A stretch of 64,000 nt of DNA from Symbiodinium natans (GCA_905221605.1 CAJNDS010002092.1:586108-650107); one strand, 5' to 3'. Positions 25,996 through 37,441 are shown, numbered from the stretch's first letter. Made by a program: numbers and translations. The notes: generated by a model not told the origin, from the letters alone.

Positions 25996-26326
25996 ATGCG
26001 CTGCCCCGTGTGCCGCGAGGAAGCCTGGACGTACGTACGCGTCTCATTCTTTTGCTTCTTTAAACCGTTTCTTTCTCGTAAATGCCGCAGACATTCATGT
26101 TAGTCAGGTCAAGGTGTACGATGCGCATGGCAGTGACGAGTGTCCGATCTGTTTCGAGGGAGGCTATGGTAATAGAAGACATACACTTAGAGTCGAATTT
26201 GCCGATGATTTCTAATTCGCAAAGGTGACAGAGGAGCTCACCGCCCTTGTGCCGTGTGGGCATTCCTATTGTGGACGCTGCGTTGCCCACCTCCAGGCTG
26301 CTTCTGAACATCAAGTTGATTCCTAG
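25996..26326 (+). CDS. RING-type zinc finger protein, three exons (3' end uncertain)
   Basis: Exons 25996-26034 (ATG; MRCPVCREEAWTY), 26108-26168 (VKVYDAHGSDECPICFEGGY) and 26232-26326 (EELTALVPCGHSYCGRCVAH ... stop). Introns 26035-26107 and 26169-26231, GT-AG. CPIC, VPCGHSYC and GRC match the first six zinc ligands of a C3HC4 RING, the domain of many E3 ubiquitin ligases. The last CxxC pair is missing before the stop, so a GC donor at CTCCAG/GCTGCT (about 26300) may lead to another exon. Introns here are short and without telomeric repeats. Confidence 0.65.
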
Positions 26327-27160
26327 TCCTGGGGTTGTATTATTTCTTCAATTTAATATGTTGTGTTTTTCGAGACGTGCCTCGCTTTTTACTTGATAAC
26401 TTTCCCTTCCATCGTATGAGCTATCGGCGCTGTATCTAGGTAAAAAATCATGTTTTTTTTTCAAACCTGAATTGCGGCTGGCCTACGAAGCACATGGCCA
26501 CGACCTGAGATCTACACCGGTTGCATTGAATCTCAGCATGACAGTCTTTAGTATGAGGTGTGCCAGCCGGCCTCGACAACCTTCCAGAAGCCGGAAAGCC
26601 TAATGCAGATGCATACTGGCAGATTGTTCTTATATAAGTTTGACATTCTGTTGTGCAGCATTGTCCTTTATCTTCTGTAGGGGAGCGACCTGCTGATGGA
26701 GAATGAGGTCGTCGCTCGCGATTAGGCGTTTTTACTGCAAGCATGCAAATACTTGGGTTACATGTTAACCTCATAGAGAGCCTATTTCTCTTTTGTTTTT
26801 GAATGATGTTCTTGTCAGATTACTTGCAATCCGAACTACCGACACATGCATAGTTTTGTTTTGTATGTATGATGAGCTTGCAGCAGGTGTGGATCGACAG
26901 TGGCGAGGACCTGAGGGTTGCGTCATTTTTCTTTCAGCTGAACATGTAATAATTTTTGACAAGGTGCTCCCGATGATCTTTTTCTGCCCTTCATCGAAGA
27001 CGAGGCAGATCAGTTGTAAAAGATTTTTCTTGTGAGCTTTCGGAAAGCATGTCTATTGCTTTTGTTCTTTTACAGTTTAGGTTTTCGACTACTGGCTGGA
27101 CGACCATGTCTCTTAAAAAACATACTTCTAAGGTAAGCCAAGTAAGCTTAATTTATTTTG
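26327..27160. other. AT-rich non-coding stretch, diverged repeat copy
   Basis: No clear exon. Around 26868-26925 the sequence GAGCTTGCAGCAGGTGTGGA and the following GCGAGGACCTGAGGGTTGCG resemble the core of the 560-bp repeat downstream, so this may be an older unit. Confidence 0.4.
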
Positions 27161-27167
27161 TTGTTGC

Positions 27168-28835
27168 AGGCATGCAGATGTTTTTGCTGCAAATGAATTC
27201 GATCAAGACCTGAAGCGTTAGTAATAAACGATTTGTTTATAACAGTATGTCCAGACCTGCAGTGTTTAAACTGAACGAATGAAGCGGCGCATTGCATCGT
27301 CTAAGCCTCGAGCACTGTCTTGTGATGAGCCATGATGTTTTATTGTTTATTTATTTGGAATTATTCATGTCAAGCTTGCAGCAGGTCTTGGGCGACAACG
27401 GTGAGGTTCTCAGATTCGCGTCAGCTTAGCTTGCAACAGACATGTCTTGTTGTTAAGACGAGGCTTTCTTCGTGCCGGTGACGTTGATGTTGGCCCTGGC
27501 GATTTTCAGGCGCAGTGATTCAGATACAGTCTTCATCATTTATTTATCTTTGTTTATGTGTCTTAGCATTAGTTTTTTCCGTACGGCTATGATTGCGGAC
27601 ATGATGATAGGATTAGCCATGGCAACAATCGTTTAATATATGTCTAACTTTAACTAGTTAAAACTTAATATATATATATATATATAGATATATTTACATA
27701 TATATATATATATACATGTAAGCATGCAGATGTTTTCGTTACAAATGAATTCGATCAAGACCTGAATTTTTAGTGTTGCTAACGAATTTTGTTGTGACAA
27801 TATGTGCAGACCTGCAGTGTTTAAACTGAACGAATGAAGCGGCGCATTGCATCGTCTAAGCCTCGAGCACTGTCTTGTGATGAGCCATGATGTTTTATTG
27901 TTTATTTATTTGGAATTATTCATGTCAAGCTTGCAGCAGGTCTTGGGCGACAACGGTGAGGTTCTCAGATTCGCGTCAGCTTAGCTTGCAACAGACATGT
28001 CTTGTTGTTAAGACGAGGCTTTCTTCGTGCCGGTGACGTTGATGTTGGCCCTGGCGATTTTCAGGCGCAGTGATTCAGATACAGTCTTCATCATTTATTT
28101 ATCTTTGTTTATGTGTCTTAGCATTAGTTTTTTCCGTACGGCTATGATTGCGGACATGATGATAGGATTAGCCATGGCAACAATCGTTTAATATATGTCT
28201 AACTTTAACTAGTTAAAACTTAATATATATATCAGAATATATATATATTATATATATAGATATATTACATATATATATATATAACATGTAAGCATCAGAC
28301 ATGTTTGTTCGTTACAAATGAATTCGATCAAGACCTGAAGGTTTTTAGTGTTTTGCTAACGAATTTTTGTTGTGACAATATGTGCAGACCTGCAGTGTTT
28401 CTCAAACTGAACGAATGAAAGCGGCGCATTGCAGATCTCTAAGCCTCGAGCACTGGTCTTGTGATGAGCCCTGATGTTTATTGTTTATTTATTTGGAATT
28501 GCTTCATGTCAAGCTTTGCAGCAGGTCTTGGGCGACAACGGTGAGGTTCTCAGATTTCGCGTCAGCTTAGCTTGCAACAGACATGTCTTTGTTGTTAAGA
28601 CTAGGCCTTTCTCGTGCCGGTGACGTTGAAAATGTTGGCCCTGGCGATTTTCAGGGCGCAGGTGATTCAGATACAGTCCTTTATCATTTTATTCATCTTT
28701 GTTTATGTCTCTTAGCGTTAGTTTCTCCGTACGGTATGATCTGATGAAATATGTAGGTTACCCATGCCAATAATTGTTTAGTAATATGTATAACCTTACT
28801 AGTAAAACTTTACATATCGTTACAACATGTTAGCA
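27168..28835. repeat. Three tandem copies of a roughly 560-bp unit
   Basis: Units start at about 27168, 27724 and 28292 (CATGCAGATGTTTTTGCTGC and variants). Copies 1 and 2 are nearly identical from GACCTGCAGTGTTTAAACTG to the AT run. Copy 3 differs by many one- to three-base insertions. Each unit ends in an AT microsatellite. No long ORF; the conserved GTCTTGGGCGACAACGGTGA segment could be an exon remnant. Confidence 0.85.
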
Positions 28836-29034
28836 TGCAGATATAGATGTACACGGCAATTTGCTCGATGACTTGATCGTGTATATTTACTCAACTGTTT
28901 CACGCTTGCCTTCTCATAAGCTCATGCAGCTTTCAGACGCTTGCCAAGCAGGCGCAAGCAGATGAGATCGCGAGCCGTATTTTTGTTTGTTCTAATTTGA
29001 TTTTTAAAAAGCTTTTTGTCAGCATTCCAGGCAG

Positions 29035-29354
29035 TCGGCGCTCCGTTCATGTGGCTAGGCCGGGCGCTCAAAGTTGCCGGCAGAAGCATCTATGTTGTTT
29101 GTATGGTGCTCAGGAGTTTGGGTCGAGTGGGATGCCCACTTCTTGCGGAGCCAGAACGAGGCTCCAAATTCCTTATTTTGTTATCTATGTTTTTTTCATT
29201 GTCTCCTAAGGTGGTCCTGCTGACGGCCGGCACCGAAGAGTATTGTACCTTGGGGTCTTACTCTGTCTCACCCCCGGCTCCACCGGGCTTCATCGCCCGC
29301 TGGAACCGCGTTCGGAACCAGCAGAATCGGCGCTGGGTGCTGGATTTCGCGTGA
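29035..29354 (+). CDS. Candidate terminal exons, unknown product
   Basis: After acceptor CATTCCAG an open frame runs to a possible GC donor near 29152 (GAACGAG/GCTCC). A T-rich intron ends TCCTAAG at about 29210. The last exon reads VVLLTAGTEEYCTLGSYSVS, then FIARWNRVRNQQNRRWVLDF and stop at 29352-29354. Could be the 3' end of the RING gene or a separate gene. Confidence 0.4.
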
Positions 29355-29641
29355 TTAGGAACTTAACTTCTCACGTTGTATTTGTACTATAAAGAGCAAG
29401 ATACGTTTTTACAGTTTCAATTATTTCTTCCACACACAATAGCCCCAGTGCCGAAAATCAACGCTTGCGTGAAGCAGCGTAGTTGTTTGCTCAAAACCGA
29501 AAAGCTTTGTGTTTTCATTCTGCGCCTGCAATACGTTTTGTTGTTTCAATTCAGATGTATCAAGCCCTACACTTTTAAACCCCAAAACACCCCCAAAAAA
29601 AACCCAAACCCCACACCCCAAGCCCTAAACCCAAATATCAG

Positions 29642-29732
29642 CCAGGCGAAAGAAGAGGACCCGCCCGAACCGCCAGAGGGCCTCGTGGTGGACGAGGAGT
29701 TCGGAGTTCGAAAGAACCGCGTTGCTTTCTGA
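29642..29732 (+). CDS. Candidate terminal exon
   Basis: Acceptor AAATATCAG; reads AKEEDPPEPPEGLVVDEEFG, then VRKNRVAF and TGA. Followed within 10 bp by TTTAGGG repeats. Acidic, unknown product. Confidence 0.45.
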
Positions 29733-30059
29733 GAGTTCAGGGTTTAGGGTCGAGTGTAGGGTTTACGGTATGTGGGGGGCTAGGGTTTAGGGTTTAGGGT
29801 TTAGGGTTTAGGGTTTAGGGTTTAGGGTTTAGGGTTTAGGGTGTAGGGTTTAGGGTTTAGGGTTTAGGGTTTGGGGGGGGGTGAAGGTTTGGGGCTTTCT
29901 GATTCTTAGGCTCAAAGATGCTTAGCAACTTTTTGTGGTAATGGCCTTTCGCCCTGAACCCTATTGTTATGACTTTAGGGTGTTGCGATTTCGGGCTTCG
30001 GGCAGACCTAAGCCCTAAACCCTAAACCCTAAGCCCTATACCCTCATTGCGGGGTCCTG
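29733..30059. repeat. TTTAGGG array and short CCCTAAA run
   Basis: TTTAGGG 29740-29875 with a few variants; CCCTAAA 30007-30040. Confidence 0.75.
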
Positions 30060-30084
30060 TTGGTTTTTACGGGAAATACGGGGC

Positions 30085-30225
30085 AATTCTCGGAACGTTC
30101 CCACGTGTGCGGACGCCTGCGCCAGCCCGAAGCCCAAATGCCAACAGTCGAGGAGAGCGAGGAGAAAGAGTCCGATCGCGTCAAGGCCCTCGGGGGGAGT
30201 GAAGCTGATCCCCGAGCCCTAGCAC
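30085..30225 (+). CDS. Candidate exon, borders unclear
   Basis: Open frame reading ERSHVCGRLRQPEAQMPTVE, then ESEEKESDRVKALGGSEADP. Composition looks coding; I found no clean acceptor. Confidence 0.35.
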
Positions 30226-30237
30226 CCAACAATATCC

Positions 30238-30579
30238 GATACCCTAAACCCTAAACCCTAAATCCTAAACCCTAAACTTCCACGCTGAACCCCAAGCTGC
30301 CTAAACTTCCGAGACTTCCTAGACCCCCAATCTACAAGCTGTAAACCCTGTGCAGGTTTTCGGGTGGAGAGCCTGGGCCCACCTCAAAAGCCTTCAACCG
30401 TCATTCCTGGGAACCCTAAACATAGTCACCCTAAACCCTAAACCCTAAACCCTAAACCCTAAACCCTAAACCCTAAACCCTAAACCCTAAGCCCTAAGCC
30501 CTAAGCCCTAAGCCCCAAGCCCTACACCCTAAACCCTAACCCTAAACCCTAAACCCTAAACATCCCAAGCCCTCAGCAG
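30238..30579. repeat. CCCTAAA arrays
   Basis: 30240-30280 and 30425-30560 with CCCTAAG variants, ending at acceptor CCCTCAGCAG. Confidence 0.75.
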
Positions 30580-30648
30580 GCCCGGTTCATTGAGACGAAG
30601 AAGGCCCAGCAGGCTGCGCTCCAGGACCCGCGCTGGCTTCGTCCTGCT
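30580..30648 (+). CDS. Candidate exon, 23 codons
   Basis: Acceptor CTCAGCAG, donor CTGCT/GTGTTAGGG, phase 0 both ends. Reads ARFIETKKAQQAALQDPRWL, then RPA. Confidence 0.5.
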
Positions 30649-31451
30649 GTGTTAGGGTTTCGGGTTTAGGGTTTAGGGTTTCGGGTTTAGGGTTTAGGTT
30701 TTGGGGTCTAGGGTTTAGGGCTTAGGGTTTGAGGTTTAGGGTTCAGGGTTCAGGGTTTAGGGTAGGCTTTTGGAGAGGTATCAAGACTCACGACAGCCCG
30801 TTTGGAAGTTCTTGGGTAGCCTTTTCTGGGCGTTTTAACTCGGGGACGTATCCCAGAGGGTCCATGTGAGCCTCGAAATTGTGGTCACTTTGGGGCGGAG
30901 CCATATACTTAGGGTCAGAGGAATCACCCATCTGTAGTGCTAGTCTGGAAAACTCCTGAAACGGCCTGCCCCCCTGAATCCTATACCCTTGGTAGCCTAG
31001 TGCCACCCTTGTACCCGTGTTTTGGTTCAAGGTTCCATTTATGAAAGTAGCCAACCTCAAAAAGGGTACCCATATTATAATATGGTTACTGGACTTGGGG
31101 TTTAGGGGGCGTTCCTGAAGCGGCGTTCCTAAAACAGTGATACCCTTGAAAAGGGGGTTCCTGTAACGAGGAGGAGAGTATTTTGGGGGTACAACCTCTC
31201 AATTCCCTAAACCCTCAACCTTCAACCCTTAAACGAAGAACTCTACCCTAAACCCAGAACCCTAAACCCCATTTTTCTGTGTAGACAGCCTAAGGTACTC
31301 CCAATCAGTAGCCGCAGTTAAGGAATCTTGGAGCTATGGGTTGCTTTCTTTGGGGTTTAGGGTTTAGGGTTTAGGGTTTAGGGTTTGGGGTTTAGGGCTT
31401 AGGGCTTAGGGTTGAGGGTTTAGGGGCGGAAGGTTCGCTGAATTTCGGCAG
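30649..31451. repeat. TTTAGGG variants, introner C2, unique sequence
   Basis: TTTAGGG/TTTCGGG 30652-30765. Family C copy at about 30991-31092 (GGTAGCCTAG ... GGTTACTGG, more diverged). CCCTAAA traces 31205-31270. TTTAGGG 31353-31425. The minus ORF 30788-31060 overlaps the introner and is not supported. Confidence 0.55.
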
Positions 31452-31527
31452 TCACCCAGGAGTTCACCGATGCGCTCAAGGCTGCGCGAGCGCCACTGCA
31501 GAAGGCACGCGACCTCGAAACTCTGAA
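31452..31527 (+). CDS. Candidate exon
   Basis: Acceptor TTCGGCAG, donor CTGAA/GTTTCAGG. Reads TQEFTDALKAARAPLQKARD, then LETL. A helical charged peptide, similar in style to exons 13069 and 30580. Confidence 0.5.
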
Positions 31528-32640
31528 GTTTCAGGGATTTGGGGTTCGGGGTGTCGGTTTAAGGTTTTGGGGCTGTTAGTGTCTATGGTGTGTTCATGGC
31601 GAGAGCCAAAAACTGTAGACTTTAGGGGCAACGAGTCGCGTCTTACGTCGCTACACCCCCAGACCCTCATCCCAAAACCTTCTGAGTCGAGGGTTCGGGG
31701 CTATGCAGTTCCACGCTAGAAGGTTCCCTCGAGCCTTGCAATGTTGCAACATGGCTTGTGGAAGCTTCGCAGATTGCAGATTGGCCCCCGGCCACTGTGA
31801 AAGAAAGCCCTTCTGATTCCGGAAGTCGCAAACCGACCCACGCGCTGAACCCCAAAGTTTAAACCCTAAACCCTTTGCTCTAAGCCACTCGGTGTTGGTC
31901 TTCGGGAGGGTTCAGGGTTGAGAGTTTAGGGTTCGTTGGGGGGGGGCTCCTTGAGAGACCCATACGTTGGTGGCTTTCAGAGTTTGGGGTCGCTCACAGC
32001 TTGATGGGCACACAGGGGTTCTGGGGTTTGGGGTTTAGGGTTTAGGGTTTAGGGCTACCTGAAGTGCCGTAGGTCCAACCCAAATACAGTTGTGCTCTCA
32101 AGCTTGAGCGCAGAATCAGAAGCTTCAAAGCCCGGGAAAAGGACACAACAAATCCCGAATCCCCAAGCCCAATAGCCCGCAAAGCCCAACCCTGTCCCTC
32201 GCTTCTCCGTCCCCTCCCTCCCCATCCTCGCCCTCCCCCCCCATCCCCCCCCCCCCCCCCAACACCGAAGCCCAAGAGCGGGCAAGGTGTCCTCGGACAG
32301 GGGCGATGCGCCCACGCACAAAGCAATCAGGCCCATGGCCTGTTTGCACAGGGTTTGCGGGTTGTTGGCAGGTTCTTTTGTCATCGAATGCAACCCCGAA
32401 AAAATACAAGAGACAAGTGCCAGACCTACTTTGGGCCCGCCCTGCACTGCGCTATTTTTTCTTTGGGGGGGGGGGAGAGGGGTTTAGGGGTTTAGCTATT
32501 TTTTTTTGGGGGGGGGAGGGGGAGAGGGGGGGTGGTTAGGGGTTTAGGGGGGTGGGCGGGTGTATGCAGAATCTTACTTGAGCCCGTAAATTTTCGAGAT
32601 TGTTCCAGCTTGAGCACCAGGCCTACTTAGGCTCAACCCA
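31528..32640. other. Mixed spacer with short arrays and C/G runs
   Basis: Short TTTAGGG at 32030-32055; long C run near 32232-32261; G-rich runs 32465-32480 and 32507-32560. ORFs here are frame shadows of low-complexity sequence. No supported gene. Confidence 0.45.
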
Positions 32641-32649
32641 AATTCCACC

Positions 32650-32930
32650 AACCAACCCTAACCCCTAACCCCTAACCCCTAACCCCCCACTACCCCTAAC
32701 CCCTACCCCCTCCCCCTAACCCCTAACCCCTACCCCTACCCTTAACCCCAAACCCCAAACCCCCCCCCAAACCCCAAACCCCAAACCCCAACCCCTAAGC
32801 CCTAACCCCTAACCCCTAACCCCTAACCCCCTAAACCCCTACTCTAACCCCTAACCCCCTAACCCCTAAACCGAAGCCCTGAACCCTAAACCTCAAACCC
32901 AAACCCTAAACCAAACCCCTGATAGACCCC
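32650..32930. repeat. CCCCTAA variant array
   Basis: Mostly CCCCTAA and CCCCAAA heptamers with single-base changes, grading into CCCTAAA near 32880-32925. Confidence 0.8.
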
Positions 32931-34354
32931 TACTTGGCCCATTCTCTAAACTCTTGCGCGCTGAGGACTAACGGACCCCCTAAGGCTCCAACTAGCCCAA
33001 AGTAGGGATTTTTCCATATACTTTAGACCCCAATGTAGTCAATAGTTTATACTTGGCGTTGGGTCTCCGATAGTGATGAACTGGCCCTTTCGGTTAGGTT
33101 CTCGAAATTCGTGTCCTTTCTTGGGTCCTATAATAAGTACGGGCACCCTTGTAAGCCAGGAAAGGGCCTAATCTCCAGAACTAAACCCTTTATACTCATC
33201 GGGTAAGCCATACGGGACCATCATTTAGAGTAACGGCCCAAGCCTTGAGGTCCGTTTTTGTTAGGGTTTAGGGTTAGGGGTTTAGGGTTTAGGGTTTAGG
33301 TTTAGGGTTTAGGGTTTTAAGGTTTTAGGGTTTAGGTTTAGGGTTTAGGGTTTAGGGTTTAGGGTTGTTCGGTTTTTTTCGGGTTTAGGGGGTGGGTTGC
33401 AAGTCCCGTAGGGGAACTATGGGTATGGCTGGCTAAGTGCCGGCTTCGGGTTACCTACCTTTGGTAACCTTTTGATTCGAACCACCACCAGCCAACCCTG
33501 TACCCCACCCTAACACCAAACCGAAAAGTCACCGCGAGGAGCAAGTACACTGTACACGGTTTTAGGTTTAGGGTTTTTAGGTTCGAGGGTTAGGGTTTAG
33601 GGTGGGAAGTTCAAGGGTCGCCTTTCGCTCGTATAGTGCTGCTGCTCTTGCACGCAATCGCGGAATTCATGAAGTCTTGGGGGCGGGCTTTCGGTGCTCT
33701 GCGACACAAGCCTAGAGAGCCCTAACCCAAAATCCCAAAACCCCAAAAACCCTACCTAAATGCTACTCTCCGCGAGGTTGGGGTTTCATGGGTCGCTTGT
33801 TTTGTCACAGTTGGATTTAGGGTTCAATAGTGTATTTGAGGCTTCTTCGGGCTAAAGAGCATGCAGCATGCACAGTGCCAGGTTTGGGCTACAGTTGCAC
33901 TTATCCTTATTACAAATCCAAAGCTAAAACTGCCCATGAACTTTAAGAACAAATGCCGCTAAACCCTAACTTTTCAAAACCCCAACCCAAAACCCCAAAA
34001 CCCTAAAACCTAAATCGCAAACCCTAAAAGCCCTAAACCCCAAGCCCTCAGACCCTAAGCCCGTGAAAAAAACCCGGGCCCTGTTTACTGTAAGCCTGTT
34101 GAAAGTAAAAAGCTTCTTGCGGTCCGAACAAAAGGAAATTTTTTCCTAAGTGCCCTAAGACCCTAAGACCCTACGACGCCGAAACCCTAAAACTGCAAGA
34201 CCAAAATCCCCCAACCCCAAAACCCCTAAGACCCTAAATCCCCAAAACCCCTAAACCCTCAAACCCAAACCCCCAAAGCCCTAAAAAAAAAAACCCCAAA
34301 CCGCAAACAACAACCCCAAACCCTAAAAGCCCCAAAAAACAAACCAAAACCCCC

Positions 34355-34401
<47 letters not shown>

Positions 34402-34520
34402 AAAAGAAACACCCAAACTGACGTAGGTGGCATTGCCGGCCCTTTGTTGAGCAGCGCCAGAGCCTCCTCTTGAGGCAGCAGGCCACCAAGGCAGGTCCCC
34501 CCGTCTCACTGGATCCTCCG
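32931..34520. repeat. TTTAGGG traces, degenerate AACCCC repeats, C35-A14 run
   Basis: TTTAGGG 33262-33368 and 33560-33605. 33960-34330 is degenerate AACCCCAAA/CCCTAAA. C run 34357-34391 (35 C) followed by 14 A, then GACGTAG before TGGCATTGCC. Unique spacers 32935-33255 and 33610-33955 without a clear exon. Confidence 0.6.
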
Positions 34521-34524
34521 GGTT

Positions 34525-34795
34525 TCGGGCTTTAAAGGGGTGTTAAAGGGGTTTTAAGGGCTTTAAAGGCTTTAAAGGGTTTTCGAGGGTTTTGAAGGAA
34601 GGGTTGAAGGGGTTCAAGTCTTTTAAGGGTTTAAAGGGTTTCAAGGGTTTCGGGCCCAGGGTTTAAAGGGTGTAAAGGGATTTGGGCCCAGGGTTTAAAG
34701 GGTTTTGGGTTCGAGGGTTTAGGGTTCCAAGGGTTTAGGGTTTAGGGTTTAGGGTTCCAAGGGTTTGGGTTTTAAAGGGTTTCGGGCCTACCTTC
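34525..34795. repeat. TTTAAAGGG / TTTCAAGGG variant repeat
   Basis: Short units of GGGTTTAAA, GGGTTTTAA and GGGTTTCAA, with two GGGCCCAGGGTTTAAAGGGT boxes. A diverged relative of the telomeric array. Confidence 0.65.
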
Positions 34796-34909
34796 CAATA
34801 ATCCTTAATTAAGGGTATACCTCAAAAATAGAGTCCGGGGGACTGTGGGAGTGCACTTTTTTCTGTTTTTTTACTTTCTCGTACTTGATAACTATCGTTC
34901 AATCTTCAG

Positions 34910-35046
34910 GTGGTGATCTCTCGCATCTTAATTATGAAATTGCCTTTTCATTATTTATGTGAGAACATGCTATGTATGAAGTGCTACCACGCTTCATGCC
35001 CAGGCCTTGGTCACATTGATCACATGGAAACAGCTTTTCAGAGCAA
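34910..35046 (+). CDS. Candidate exon with Cys/His cluster, inside the 2.25-kb element
   Basis: Strong sites: acceptor CAATCTTCAG, donor AA/GTGAGT. 45 codons including YLCENMLCMKCYHASCPGLG then HIDHMETAFQS. The Cys/His spacing could be part of a zinc finger (PHD-like end), but the domain is incomplete. Confidence 0.5.
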
Positions 35047-35078
35047 GTGAGTATCCCAGTGTTTTGGGCTATGGCAAG

Positions 35079-35283
35079 ATACTCAGGTGAGTCTATACCT
35101 GGCTTAGTTCGTGAACTAGGAGGACAAGACGGAGAACTCACTTTCGATGAGGCTGTTGGTCAAGTAGCAGGTCAAAATTTCAAAGGGCCAGAGGCACGAC
35201 CCATCAAGTGCGATCGTCCTGTGGGAACTGTGTCGGTTCCCCCTCCCAACAACCTACCCTTGCTTCAGCTTTCCTTAGTATAG
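35079..35283 (+). CDS. Candidate terminal coding segment inside the element
   Basis: Open to a stop at 35281-35283, reading YSGESIPGLVRELGGQDGEL, then TFDEAVGQVAGQNFKGPEAR. Acceptor uncertain; joining from 35046 would need a 32-bp intron (AAG at 35078). No family recognised. Confidence 0.45.
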
Positions 35284-36540
35284 TCAGAACAACGACTCCT
35301 AAAATTGCATATTTGAGCACCGGGAAATGAAGGACAGCTATCGGGACAAGTGGGACACCCACCTCACAGGCTCCGATAAGCCAGCATTGGGCTACTCTAT
35401 GTTTTGAATCTTGACAGGACAATGCTGGCTTTGTAGTTTGTATGTGTGTTAATTTATTTTGGCAACTTGTTCTTTCGAAGGGTCCAGAATGTTGTTTTAT
35501 TGGATAAATTGTAGTTTCGCAAGGCAAAGCATTGAAAGTATTGATCCAATACCATACGGAAAGTCCACTGAAGTACTTTGTTTTTACGCATGAGTGAAAC
35601 AAGTAAATGTATATTACACAAAACATTCTTCCTATGCGAGTCTAACGACAGCAGCACTTGGCAAATAGCTGAATATTGACTAAATGAATTCAACTTAAAA
35701 GACTGTTTTTGTAATTACAACTAAAGTATGCACTAGACACTAATTGAAATAGAAGCGGCTTGAGTTTCATAATACTGAAGCCAATGCTACTGAAGTACTT
35801 GTTAAAGACTACTGATGCGCGATGCCTGAAAAGAGACAGGTTTTAAAATGCACAATTCTCATAGTAAAGTAGCTGTTGCCTCACAACGGTCATAGTACAA
35901 GTAAATTCACAAACGCAAATGCAAGCTTTTCAGGATAACCTCTGGTGAAGTTTGGATTTGGGGGTTTTAAAGTCTCTCTAGAAAAATAAAGCAGCTGTTT
36001 AAGCAAATAACTCTAGGCAACAAACCTGTTTCCAGACAAATATTGCTTCTACTAGGCAAAATGTTGCTCAACCATGCGCTACTCATTACATGCTATTCTA
36101 CCAATCTAGCAGTCAGTGAATATTCAATTCTTATTGGGTGAGTACAAGATTTATTGAATATACACAGAATAAGACATAATGCTCAGTAAATGGTACTTGA
36201 CTACAGAAAACTAACTCAAATTACGTACGAATGAAATACAATGTATATATTGTTTGCTTAGACAAGCACAATTTACATAGAAAAGCCTTGAAAAGCACAA
36301 ATTTCTAAGAACCATACCATCCACCCAGTAAAGGCTATAGTAGTGGGCATGGGAATGCGGGGTTTGGGGGCAGAACCAATGCTCAAACGAACTTACATGC
36401 TACTTGAATATGAAACTAACCCATTCATGTACCCATTAAAAGCAGTACTCTTTATATACGATGCCTAGAAAAGTACAGTTTGCATAGAAAAGCGTAGAAA
36501 AGCATAATTTTCTTAGAGGGAAGGGGGGGCTCAGGCAGGA
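35284..36540. other. AT-rich interior of the element, no gene seen
   Basis: Unique AT-rich sequence. Minus ORFs at 35204-35626 and 35454-35693 lack composition support. No telomeric units. Confidence 0.5.
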
Positions 36541-36691
36541 ATGGCAGTACGGGAAAGCACAAAAAAGCCACAAACGCACAAAAACCCACAAAAGGCTACA
36601 CGAAAAGCTAAAATTAGCAAAAAGAACATAAAAACCAAACAAATATATTTCAGGATTCTCCACAATATTCTCACGCAAAACCAAAAAAAAA

Positions 36692-36968
36692 CAATGTTTC
36701 AGGACTCTCCACCAAAACCGTACGGAAAATTCGTACGGAAAACCAAAAAAAACCAAAAAAAACAAAAAAAACAAAAAACTCAAAAAAACAAAAAACCAAA
36801 AAAAACCAAAAACACCAATTTTCAGGGACTCTTTGAAACTAGGCCATCTGCTGGAATCCTGAAATCTTGGCTTTTTTGGTTCTTTTGGTTCTTTGGGGTT
36901 TTTTGGCTTTTTTGGTTTTCCGTACGGATTTTCCGTACGGTTTTAGTGGAGAGTCCTGAAATATTGTT
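36692..36968. repeat. Inverted repeat (foldback) with CCGTACGG palindromes
   Basis: The left arm (36692-36757: CAGGACTCTCCACCAAAACC, then GTACGGAAAATTCGTACGGA) and right arm (36913-36968: TTTCCGTACGGATTTTCCGT, then ACGGTTTTAGTGGAGAGTCC) pair over about 55 bp. The loop is A/C-rich (CAAAAAACC) then T-rich. Long ORFs across it are low complexity. Confidence 0.75.
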
Positions 36969-37086
36969 TTTTTTCATAGTTTGGTTGTCCGTGGGACTGG
37001 AGAGTCCAGAAATATTGTTGTTGCTGGGGTTTTAAATTCTTTAACAGCGACAAAATGCAGAGAAAGTGCACTCCCACAGTCCCCCG

Positions 37087-37441
37087 TTTTGCAAAAATAC
37101 TTGGGATCCCACTGTGAGGTACAGTAAGGTATACTCCCCTTCAAGGGCATTGGGCTCACTGGATCTTCGTGGCCCCTTGAGACGCGTTGGCTTAGGGGTT
37201 CTAGGGCTGAGGGTTTAGGGCTAGGGTTCAGAGGGTTTAGGGTTTAGGGTCTAGGTTTAGATTTGTCTGGGGTTGTGGTTGCTGGTCTGGTTGGGGCTTA
37301 TGGCTGGACCAAATTTACTTCAACCCTAAGCAAGTGTTCAAGCAAAACCCGACACCCAGAACCCTAAACCCTAAACCCTAAATCCTAAACCCTAAACCCT
37401 AAACCCACAAACCTTAAACCCTAAAGCCCAGCAGCCTGAAG
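37087..37441. repeat. Spacer with short telomeric runs
   Basis: TTTAGGG 37205-37260, unique 37260-37355, CCCTAAA 37358-37425. Confidence 0.6.

Larger units (their letters stand above)
34836..37086. mobile_element. 2.25-kb element with 24-bp perfect terminal inverted repeats
   Basis: The end CGGGGGACTGTGGGAGTGCA (plus CTTT) at 34836-34859 is repeated exactly, inverted, at 37063-37086. The interior is AT-rich, has no telomeric repeats, and differs sharply from both flanks. It carries two coding-like segments at its left end and a strong internal foldback at its right. No transposase seen; target duplication not found. Class II element or captured gene fragment. Confidence 0.7.

Noticed and set aside
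36541-37035. 164-aa Lys/Asn-rich ORF
   Set aside because: It lies over the foldback and its A-rich loop; low complexity and no domain.
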